A DNA stretch of 7,886 bases from Bacteroidota bacterium (GTDB lineage Bacteria; Bacteroidota; Bacteroidia; Flavobacteriales; Weeksellaceae). Below, piece by piece: positions 1 to 5,498 of this stretch. The stretch lies in assembly GCA_023399675.1 (NCBI GenBank), contig JAEWOM010000132.1, positions 1 to 7,886 of the forward strand, read 5' to 3'. The translations under genes and the position numbers were made by a program. The first letter of the stretch is position 1. The number at the start of each line of letters is the position of its first letter. Below the pieces are notes generated by a model. That model saw only the letters and a program-made list of their open reading frames with translations. It was not told the origin of the DNA and ran no database searches.

Positions 1-710
1 TTCATATTCCTACTACGGTTTTGGGTATGTGTGATGCATCAATTGGCGGAAAAACGGGTGTAGATCTCAATTACGTAAAGAACGTGATCGGCACTTTCGC
101 CCTGCCTGAAAAAATATTTCAACACAATGGCTTCCTGAAAACACTGGAAAAAGATCATGGACGCAGTGGTTTTGCGGAAATGCTGAAACATGGTCTGATT
201 GCTGACGCTGAACACTGGCACTGCCTCGCGGGAATCGATGAGCTTCGCATTGAAGAAATTGCAACACACATGCTCGATTCAATGTTAATAAAGCAGCAGA
301 TCATAGAACAGGATTTCTACGAAAAATCGCTGCGTAAAACACTGAATTTCGGACATACCATCGGACATGCCGCAGAAAGCCTGATCCTCAGTTCAGGAAA
401 AACAGTTACACATGGTGACGCAGTGGCGATGGGCATGATGTGTGAAACCATACTGTCCGCCAAATCGGGATACCTGGCAGAAGATGAAAGCGAAAAGATT
501 TGCGAAACGCTGCTGCGATTTTTTCCCGTCCTTGATATCAGCATGTTTTCAAATGCATCCTTTATTGAGATAATGACTCATGACAAAAAAAACAGCGGTG
601 GCATTATCAATTTCACCCTTCTAAACCGGATCGGAGCAGGTAAAACAGACTGTTCCGTTCCAGATGAACTGATTTCATCCGTATTGGACAGCTACCGAAA
701 CCTTTACTAA
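1..710 (+). CDS. aroB: 3-dehydroquinate synthase, 5'-truncated by the window edge
   Basis: Second step of the shikimate pathway: NAD+- and metal-dependent cyclisation of DAHP to 3-dehydroquinate in the cytosol. The frame is open from base 3 (first full codon His, in HIPTTVLG) to TAA at 708-710, giving 235 residues. Visible family motifs, numbered from that His, are the nucleotide-binding GGKTGVD (15-21), GFAEMLKHG with the metal ligand Glu59, LNFGHTIGHAAE with metal ligand His118, and THGDAVAMGM with metal ligand His137. AroB is usually about 340-360 residues, so roughly 110-120 N-terminal residues (most of the NAD-binding part) lie outside the window. A TTG at 21 and an ATG at 27 lie inside the conserved domain and are not real starts. 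No frameshift is seen, and all three metal ligands are present. A hairpin about 57 nt after the stop could end transcription. Confidence 0.96.
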   Translation, partial: HIPTTVLGMCDASIGGKTGVDLNYVKNVIGTFALPEKIFQHNGFLKTLEKDHGRSGFAEMLKHGLIADAEHWHCLAGIDELRIEEIATHMLDSMLIKQQIIEQDFYEKSLRKTLNFGHTIGHAAESLILSSGKTVTHGDAVAMGMMCETILSAKSGYLAEDESEKICETLLRFFPVLDISMFSNASFIEIMTHDKKNSGGIINFTLLNRIGAGKTDCSVPDELISSVLDSYRNLY

Positions 711-712
711 TG

Positions 713-786
713 TGTCATAATTTTGATGACAAAAAAGGCCTTTTGGTGTAATGACAATCATTTATAAAAGTGACATAAGTCATTTT
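713..786. promoter_or_regulatory. Cluster of ATGAC-type palindromes after aroB, with an embedded promoter-like element
   Basis: Several inverted repeats follow within 74 bp: TGTCAT-N7-ATGACA (713-731), the self-complementary AAAAGGCCTTTT (733-744), AATGA-N3-TCATT (750-762) and TGAC-ATAA-GTCA (771-782). The core (A)TGAC(A) appears repeatedly in both orientations. An exact TAnnTTTG match (TAATTTTG, 718-725) lies inside the first palindrome, but no TTG lies at the expected distance upstream. Possible readings are operators for a promoter serving the beta-barrel gene 360 bp downstream, or hairpins at the aroB 3' end. The palindromes are seen; the function is inferred. Confidence 0.35.
767..786 (+). 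terminator. Possible weak aroB terminator hairpin
   Basis: Bases 767-774 can pair with 779-786 as an 8-bp stem (one G-U pair) around a 4-nt ATAA loop, ending in four T. It lies 56 nt after the aroB stop. The stem has only two G-C pairs and the T tract is short and is part of the stem, so termination would be weak. The same bases are part of the palindrome cluster and may instead be a protein-binding site. Confidence 0.25.
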
Positions 787-844
787 AGTAATTTAGAACC
801 ATTCTAATTAACAAAATTTAATAGGTTATAATCAATTGTTTAAC

Positions 845-867
845 AGCTATTTACAAAATAAATAGCT
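845..867. other. Perfect 9-bp inverted repeat with 5-nt loop in the aroB-to-barrel intergenic region
   Basis: AGCTATTTA (845-853) and TAAATAGCT (859-867) are perfect complements around CAAAA. The gap from 711 to 1084 contains no convincing open frame or RNA gene. This hairpin and the 713-786 cluster are its main structures. A shorter repeat, TTAGAAAT (885-892) with ATTTCTAA (909-916), follows. No T tract follows the hairpin, so it does not look like a terminator. If the barrel gene is transcribed from the 718-725 element, the hairpin would lie in its long 5' leader. Such repeats also arise by chance in AT-rich DNA. Confidence 0.35.
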
Positions 868-900
868 TTAATTAAACGTTTGTTTTAGAAATTGCTATTA

Positions 901-931
901 TTGACATTATTTCTAATTGGCAAAGAATTTG
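901..931 (+). promoter_or_regulatory. Weak candidate promoter for the beta-barrel gene
   Basis: TTG (901-903, within TTGACA) is followed after 20 nt by AGAATTTG (924-931), which keeps the TTTG part of the Bacteroidetes -7 element TAnnTTTG but lacks its leading TA. The spacing fits the flavobacterial pattern (TTG-N17-23-TAnnTTTG). It would give a leader of about 145 nt before the ATG at 1085. It competes with the exact -7 match at 718-725, and neither is certain. Confidence 0.25.
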
Positions 932-1084
932 CGAATGTGATATCGTGTCAGCAACAAAATAAATTTTCAAGAGCGATATAAAACCTTAGAAAAATTATAT
1001 AAAAAGAAAAAAAGCATTTGGCACAATATTGACAATTTACGACAGAGTAAAATTTAAAACAGATAAAACTTTAAAATTAGAATT

Positions 1085-1708
1085 ATGAAAAAGTTATTTT
1101 TAGGAGCAGCAATCGCAGTCAGTTCATTGACATTTGCTCAACAGTTTGGTGTAAAAGGTGGTTTGAACGTATCTTCAATTTCTAAAGATGGTACTTTAAG
1201 TGATCAAGGATCTAAAGTTGGTTTCCACGCAGGTCTTTTCGCTAACTTCCCGATTGCATCCAGCTTCAGCATTCAGCCGGAAGTTCTTTTCACACAATAT
1301 GGTGATAAATTTGACAGAACTTACGGTGACGGAACAAGACTTTCGTGGGGAAGACACCTGAATTACATCGCAGTACCAGTAATGTTCCAGTACAATGTAA
1401 TTCCTAACCTGTACCTTGAAGCAGGTCCTGAATTCGGTTTCCTTGTTGATTCAAAATTCAAAACTAAAAACGAAACAACCAACACAACTACTTACGAAAG
1501 TGATCTGCTTAATCAGTATCCTTACAAGAAATTCAACCTTGGCTTAGGTATTGGTGCTGGTTACTGGTTCACTGATAACATCGGAATCAACGCTCGTTAC
1601 GTAGCAGGTATGACTGACGGAACTGAAAATGTAACTGTAGGTCCACTGGTATTCGATGACAACAGCAAGAACAACGTATTCCAGGTTGGTTTGAACTATA
1701 AGTTCTAA
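1085..1708 (+). CDS. Outer-membrane beta-barrel protein (porin-family, OMP_b-brl type)
   Basis: A 207-residue protein with a clear Sec signal peptide: MKK, a hydrophobic stretch at 4-17, and probable cleavage after Ala18 (TFA|QQFG). The mature part has alternating strands starting FGVKGGLNVS, with repeated glycine/aromatic patterns (GFHAGLFANFPI, FSIQPEVLFTQYG, LYLEAGPEFGFLV, FNLGLGIGAGYWF, IGINARYVAG), and ends VGLNYKF. The C-terminal Phe is the usual last-strand signature of barrel proteins. Size and pattern fit the small (about 8-strand) outer-membrane barrel family common in flavobacteria; the cargo or role is unknown. It stands alone: about 374 bp of noncoding DNA precedes it and a strong terminator follows 24 nt after the stop. 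The ATG is preceded by A-rich sequence and no Shine-Dalgarno, as is usual in this phylum. Confidence 0.88.
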   Translation: MKKLFLGAAIAVSSLTFAQQFGVKGGLNVSSISKDGTLSDQGSKVGFHAGLFANFPIASSFSIQPEVLFTQYGDKFDRTYGDGTRLSWGRHLNYIAVPVMFQYNVIPNLYLEAGPEFGFLVDSKFKTKNETTNTTTYESDLLNQYPYKKFNLGLGIGAGYWFTDNIGINARYVAGMTDGTENVTVGPLVFDDNSKNNVFQVGLNYKF

Positions 1709-1732
1709 TAATTGCCTATCATTAATTATTAT

Positions 1733-1772
1733 AAAAAGGTGCGGCGGGATATTTTTCCTGCCGCACTTTTTT
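1733..1772. terminator. Bidirectional intrinsic terminator between the barrel gene and purF
   Basis: GTGCGGCGGG (1739-1748) pairs with CCTGCCGCAC (1757-1766) with one G-T wobble and an 8-nt loop. The stem is flanked by AAAAAG (1733-1738) and TTTTTT (1767-1772), so a U tract follows the stem on both strands. It begins 24 nt after the barrel-gene stop (+) and 19 nt after the purF stop (-), serving two convergent genes. It is the only strongly GC-rich hairpin in the window's intergenic DNA. Confidence 0.93.
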
Positions 1773-1791
1773 GTGTTCTGTATAAAAAAAC

Positions 1792-3282
1792 TTAATCGAA
1801 AAGCTGAACCTCCTCCCCTTTTGCAACAGGATATTTTTCTGTAAAGCATCCAAAGCAGTGCTTATCGGATCCGAGGATTGCAATTAGATTGTCCATGCTC
1901 AGAAATTCCAGACTGTCCACGCCAAGATATTTTCTGAGTTCTACCGCACTCATATTAGCGGAAATCAAATCATCTTTTGAAGGCGTATCAATTCCCAGAT
2001 AACACGGTGCGATAATCGGCGGCGAAACACTTCTGAAGTGAATTTCCTTCACACCGGCATCTTTCAGAATTTTCACCAGTCGCTTTGAAGTCGTTCCTCT
2101 TACAATCGAATCATCGATAATAACAACCCTCTTGTCTTTAATTTCGCTGATAATCGGATTCAGTTTCAGGTTTACAATCCTTTCTCGCATTTCCTGAGTT
2201 GGTACAATGAACGATCTTCCGATATAACGGTTTTTCACCAGAACCGGCCTGAACGGAATTCCGGAAACTCTGGAAAAGCCGATTGCTGCCGGTACACCGG
2301 AATCCGGAACACCAATAACCAGATCTGCTTCTACAGGTGCCTGCTCCCAGATTTTCTCACCGGATTTTTCGCGAATTTCGTACACATTGATGTTCTCCAT
2401 TTCAGAGTCGGGCCGCGCAAAATAAATATATTCAAATGCACAGATTCTTCGCTCGCAGTTCTCCTTTACCATAAAACTCTGCAAACCCTCCTCGGTATCG
2501 CTTGTGTATACGATTTCACCGGGTTTGATATCGCGGATATAAGTTGCGCCGATGGCGTCGAGTGCTGCACTTTCCGATGCGGCAACATAGGTTTTGTCAT
2601 CCGTTTTACCGAGAACCAACGGGCGGATACCATGAAAATCGCGGAATGCGAAAAATTTATTTCTGGTAATACCGACCACGGAATATGCCCCCTCAATCTT
2701 CTCCATGGTAGCTTTTATTGCACCACGCAAACCGAGATCCAGGTTTTTCTGAATGAGCCGGAGGATTACTTCCGAATCTGATGTTGCTTTGAAGACCACT
2801 CCTTCCGCTTCCATCTCCCTTTTCAAACTGCGTGCATTGGTCAGATTTCCGTTGTGCGCAATGGAAAGGATGATCTGATCGTATTCGTTTTTGGCAAAGA
2901 AAGGCTGAAAATTATATTTTTTCTTGTCACCCGCAGTAGTATAACGCGTGTGTCCAATTACGGCGTTACCCATGAAAGTCTGCGGTTCTGCGATATCCTT
3001 GTACACATCAAGAACAAGACCCTCATCTTTAATATTCACAATACGTCCACTGTTGGCTACCGATATTCCACAGGCTTCCTGTCCGCGGTGCTGCAATGCA
3101 AACAGTCCGAACTGCGAGAGTGAAAATGTATCCAGATCCGATTCGGAATAAAGTCCGAAAATACCGCATTCTTCATTTGGTGCATCAAGCCTTTCCTCTT
3201 CCTTCGTTCGGAACTGATTTCTCCCGTAAGGTTGCGTTTTGAACTGTGCTAAGTATTGCTCTTTTTCCTGTTTTAAATTCAT
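1792..3282 (-). CDS. purF: Amidophosphoribosyltransferase (glutamine PRPP amidotransferase)
   Basis: First committed step of de novo purine synthesis: PRPP and glutamine give 5-phosphoribosylamine in the cytosol. 496 residues, normal for the family. The N-terminal Ntn glutaminase domain has the catalytic Cys39 in NEECGIFG, so residues 1-38 should be a propeptide removed by self-processing. HTRYTTAG (111-118) and AHNGNLTN (142-149) are glutamine-site motifs. The C-terminal phosphoribosyltransferase domain has the PRPP loop VVIIDDSIVRGTT (386-398). Cys281 (CAFEYIYFARPDS), Cys427 (APCYLG), Cys476 and Cys479 (HCFGCF) match the four ligands of the Bacillus-type [4Fe-4S] cluster. The start ATG lies 16 nt after the purC stop and follows AAAGAAA. 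The gene ends at the shared terminator. The long propeptide is the only notable feature. Confidence 0.97.
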   Translation of the reverse strand: MNLKQEKEQYLAQFKTQPYGRNQFRTKEEERLDAPNEECGIFGLYSESDLDTFSLSQFGLFALQHRGQEACGISVANSGRIVNIKDEGLVLDVYKDIAEPQTFMGNAVIGHTRYTTAGDKKKYNFQPFFAKNEYDQIILSIAHNGNLTNARSLKREMEAEGVVFKATSDSEVILRLIQKNLDLGLRGAIKATMEKIEGAYSVVGITRNKFFAFRDFHGIRPLVLGKTDDKTYVAASESAALDAIGATYIRDIKPGEIVYTSDTEEGLQSFMVKENCERRICAFEYIYFARPDSEMENINVYEIREKSGEKIWEQAPVEADLVIGVPDSGVPAAIGFSRVSGIPFRPVLVKNRYIGRSFIVPTQEMRERIVNLKLNPIISEIKDKRVVIIDDSIVRGTTSKRLVKILKDAGVKEIHFRSVSPPIIAPCYLGIDTPSKDDLISANMSAVELRKYLGVDSLEFLSMDNLIAILGSDKHCFGCFTEKYPVAKGEEVQLFD

Positions 3283-3298
3283 TTTTCTTTACTGAAGA

Positions 3299-4021
3299 TT
3301 ATTTGTTCAGTACTTTTTTTAACCGTTCGTAAATTTCTACGTAAGCTTCTGTTACTTCTCCCAAATCTCTTCTAAAACGGTCTTTATCCAGTTTCTTCAT
3401 TGTATCCTTATCCCATAAACGGCAAGTGTCCGGAGAAATTTCGTCAGCCAGAACTATTTTTCCGTCAGCAGTTTTACCCAGTTCAATTTTAAAGTCAACC
3501 AGGATTACATTGATGCTGTCGAAAAGTTCGGTCAGCAACTCATTGATTCTGTCGGTCAGTGCATACATTTCGTCGAGATCTTCGCGGGTTGCGGCTCCCA
3601 GAAAAATTGCATGGTAATCGTTAATCAGCGGATCTCCGAGTTCGTCCTTTTTGTAACACAAATCGAAGATGGTAACCGGAGATTTTATTCCTTCTTCCAC
3701 GCCCAGGCGCTGTGCCATGCTTCCTGCCGTATAATTTCTTACCACCATTTCCAGCGGAATAATGTCCACTTTTTTTACCAGCTGTTCGCGTTCGCCGAGT
3801 TTTTTAATGAAATGTGTAGGAATTCCTTTTTCTCCGAGATATTCGAAGATCAGGGTGGTAATCTCATTATTCATTTCACCTTTCAGATCAAACTGACCTT
3901 TTTTCTGTGCATTAAATGCCGTTGCATCATCTTTGAATCGCACGATTACTTCTTCCGGATTGGCCGTTTCAAATACCTGTTTTGCTTTCCCTTCGTACAA
4001 CATGTTTCCTTTATCGTTCAT
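3299..4021 (-). CDS. purC: Phosphoribosylaminoimidazole-succinocarboxamide synthase (SAICAR synthetase)
   Basis: Ligates CAIR to aspartate with ATP to give SAICAR, a middle step of purine synthesis. 240 residues, the usual length of the short bacterial form. Motifs are LYEGKAKQVFE (8-18, ATP-binding start of the N-lobe), FKDDATAFNAQKKG (29-42), PLEMVVRNYTAGS (89-101), the family signature LVDFKIELG (174-182) and LADEISPDTCRLWD (191-204). The chosen ATG at 4021 gives MNDKGNMLYEGKAK. Met7 is possible, but the longer start matches the usual distance to LYEGKAK. purF follows 16 nt downstream, a clear operon pair. The gene upstream ends 35 nt before purC on the same strand. No TAnnTTTG element is visible in that gap, so read-through from satD-DUF3307 is likely. 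Confidence 0.97.
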   Translation of the reverse strand: MNDKGNMLYEGKAKQVFETANPEEVIVRFKDDATAFNAQKKGQFDLKGEMNNEITTLIFEYLGEKGIPTHFIKKLGEREQLVKKVDIIPLEMVVRNYTAGSMAQRLGVEEGIKSPVTIFDLCYKKDELGDPLINDYHAIFLGAATREDLDEMYALTDRINELLTELFDSINVILVDFKIELGKTADGKIVLADEISPDTCRLWDKDTMKKLDKDRFRRDLGEVTEAYVEIYERLKKVLNK

Positions 4022-4056
4022 TGTATTATTGAGATTTTTTTTGATTTTAAATTTAA

Positions 4057-4758
4057 CTATATATAATTAACCAGAATGGCTGTGCAAACCGAAATTCCGA
4101 AACTTAAAAGCGTCCCGATCAGTACATACTCCGTCAGTTTTCGCTGTTTAGCCTGCGCAAGGTCACTAAATCTGAAGATAGATTTTGCAGCGATCATAAA
4201 TCCGACACCTTCCCAGTGATTTACTGAAATAAAAACGAAAACCAGCAGCCTCTCCAGAATTCCGATATATTTTCCGGCGTTGGTTAAGCTGTCTGTTTCC
4301 AGGATTGAAAGCCGGGCTGTGGACGGAGTCCATGTGGAAAGGAGAATCCGCATGATGACCGATACCGGTATCGTGAGAAATACAATTGCAGCTGCATATT
4401 TCAGTAGTTTCGGATTGTTGAATATTTCGGGATTAATCAGATTCTGGGAAGCGGTAATGGCTGCAATAACACTGATATGCAGCATCTGATCTGCAAAAAA
4501 CCACATCTTTTTTGTTTTGGGTTTCTGCAATTCCACTTTCAGCAAATCGATTACGTAATGAGAAACCGCGATAACTGCTGCGATCCACCACATTTTGATG
4601 TCCCAAAGCAGAATCATCACGAGAACTGTATGAACCAGAATATGCAGGTACAGAAATTTACTGCGGTAAGTATGCTGATCTTTGTCGTCCACCCATTTCT
4701 TTGGCTGCAGGAGAAAATCTCCGATAAGATGCGCCAGAAAAAGTTGAATGAAGATCAT
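4057..4758 (-). CDS. DUF3307 family multi-pass membrane protein
   Basis: A 233-residue hydrophobic protein of unknown function, recognised as DUF3307 from its N-terminal pattern LFLAHLIGDFLLQPKKWV. Hydrophobic, probably membrane-spanning stretches are at about 2-17, 35-53, 57-72, 91-105, 120-142, 165-182 and 211-231. Polar residues recur within or next to them: His10/Asp14, His39/His43, His67/Asp71 and Asp90/His94 (FADQMLH). This pattern would suit metal binding or an intramembrane enzyme, but that is inference. GKYIGILERLLVF (162-174) is a second conserved-looking block. The ATG lies one base after the satD stop, so the two are probably translationally coupled. The stop is TAG. SatD and DUF3307 genes are often neighbours in Bacteroidetes (from memory). 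The substrate is unknown. Confidence 0.82.
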   Translation of the reverse strand: MIFIQLFLAHLIGDFLLQPKKWVDDKDQHTYRSKFLYLHILVHTVLVMILLWDIKMWWIAAVIAVSHYVIDLLKVELQKPKTKKMWFFADQMLHISVIAAITASQNLINPEIFNNPKLLKYAAAIVFLTIPVSVIMRILLSTWTPSTARLSILETDSLTNAGKYIGILERLLVFVFISVNHWEGVGFMIAAKSIFRFSDLAQAKQRKLTEYVLIGTLLSFGISVCTAILVNYI

Positions 4759-4759
4759 T

Positions 4760-5365
4760 TTAAAGCTGTGAGATTTTTTTTCGGTAATAACGGTCGGTTT
4801 CCAAAAGAAGTTCGAAGTTTGCCCTTTTCAGACGCTGGCTTACTGATGACTGCGAAATGCTGAGTTTCTTTGCAGCCTGCTCCTGACTGATATTCGGCTG
4901 CTGAGTAAGCATATGAATAATCTCTGCTGAAACGGCAGACCAGTTATCAAAATCGAGCAAAGTCCATTTGAAAAGCAGATTCAGGTCCTCGTTGAGCTGA
5001 GCATCCGGTGTTGCAATGGCCAAATTAATGTGATCTTCTTTTATCGATGAAAGAAGTCTTCCGGAATTAACATAGACAGACCCGTTGGATTCTGTAATTT
5101 TTTCGGATTTAAAATCATCCTCGCCAATACCAATTGCTAACCGAACATCGAGATTTTCATGGGTTTTTATCAGCGATTTCACGGCTACAGCTTTCCAGAA
5201 AGCATCTTCTTTGCTGCATTTAAGCTGGAATTCATCGCCACGGTAAATTTCCCAGGTTTCCGGTGTTTCAGACCATGATGCCAGGAGTTTTTTCAGGCTT
5301 CGCAGCCAGATTTCAGCGTGTTCTCTCTGAGAATTTACAATATCACCTGTAATCACCGCAATCAT
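4760..5365 (-). CDS. SatD family protein: cyclase/GGDEF-like N-domain plus C-terminal helix-turn-helix
   Basis: 201 residues from ATG 5365. The frame stays open 25 codons further upstream, but that extension would be translated promoter/repeat DNA, and MIAVITGDIVNSQ is the family's typical start. N-domain motifs are ITGDIVNSQ (5-13), YRGDEFQL (41-48), VRLAIGIGE (74-82) and VYVNSGRLLSSI (97-108). Their order resembles the metal-binding Asp, GD hairpin and VN..R segments of class III cyclase/GGDEF palm folds. This is inference, as SatD has no established activity that I know of. Residues 159-181 (ISQEQAAKKLSISQSSVSQRLKR) form a helix-turn-helix, so it is a likely DNA-binding regulator. The name comes from a streptococcal secretion/acid-tolerance locus. 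It is followed after one base by DUF3307. Four palindromes precede its start, suggesting autoregulation. Confidence 0.85.
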   Translation of the reverse strand: MIAVITGDIVNSQREHAEIWLRSLKKLLASWSETPETWEIYRGDEFQLKCSKEDAFWKAVAVKSLIKTHENLDVRLAIGIGEDDFKSEKITESNGSVYVNSGRLLSSIKEDHINLAIATPDAQLNEDLNLLFKWTLLDFDNWSAVSAEIIHMLTQQPNISQEQAAKKLSISQSSVSQRLKRANFELLLETDRYYRKKISQL

Positions 5366-5369
5366 ACTG

Positions 5370-5377
5370 CAAAAATA
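5370..5377 (-). promoter_or_regulatory. Putative satD promoter -7 element
   Basis: On the minus strand this reads TATTTTTG, an exact match to the Bacteroidetes -7 consensus TAnnTTTG, ending 4 nt before the satD ATG (5365). Transcription would then begin at about the start codon, implying a leaderless or nearly leaderless mRNA. It overlaps the left half-site of the nearest palindrome (5374-5379), so a bound protein would block it. No good -33 TTG is found at 17-23 nt, which lowers confidence. Confidence 0.4.
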
Positions 5378-5480
5378 AGCAAAATACCTTATAATAAAAT
5401 AATATAAGCAAAAAAGCTTATAAAGAGAAATTATAAGCAAAATACCTTATAAAAACCCAATATAAGCTTCTGAACTTATA
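5374..5480. repeat. Array of four palindromes TATAAG-N8-CTTATA at exact 29-bp period
   Basis: Palindromic units lie at 5374-5393, 5403-5422, 5432-5451 and 5461-5480, with centres at 5383.5, 5412.5, 5441.5 and 5470.5, exactly 29 bp apart. All eight half-sites match TATAAG/CTTATA except the first (AATAAG). Units 1 and 3 share 20 identical bases (5375-5394 and 5433-5452). Unit 2 is a perfect 7-bp inverted repeat. The central N8 and the A-rich 9-bp spacers vary. Half-sites alternate 14 and 15 bp apart. No further unit fits the phase on either side. The array fills the 133-bp gap between the endonuclease stop and satD, which suggests a multi-site operator, most simply for SatD itself through its helix-turn-helix. 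Confidence 0.88.
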
Positions 5481-5498
5481 ATGAAAGAATCAGCAAAA

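Noticed and set aside
1029..1053. TTGACA (1029-1034) with TAAAAT (1048-1053) as a sigma70 promoter for the barrel gene
   Set aside because: The spacing is 13 nt, too short for the E. coli-type pattern, and the Bacteroidetes TAnnTTTG element is absent.
3611..4066. 151-codon open frame on the + strand opposite purC
   Set aside because: It is antisense to a clear purC gene, matches no known family pattern, and has low-complexity Phe/Ile/His content typical of a shadow frame.
4477..4863. 128-codon open frame on the + strand opposite DUF3307/satD
   Set aside because: It spans the junction of two well-supported minus-strand genes and shows no recognisable protein features.
5366..5440. 25-residue N-terminal extension of SatD from the upstream ATG at 5440
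   Set aside because: The extension is a translation of the AT-rich palindrome and promoter DNA, while the family start MIAVITGDIV fits ATG 5365.
5374..5480. CRISPR-like repeat array
   Set aside because: Repeats are 20-bp palindromes with 9-bp A-rich spacers, too short for CRISPR. Only the half-sites are conserved and no cas gene is near.
5461..5498. Terminator for the endonuclease gene in the nearest palindrome
   Set aside because: The 6-bp stem is AT-rich and has no following U tract on the minus strand. It belongs to a regular array better explained as binding sites.
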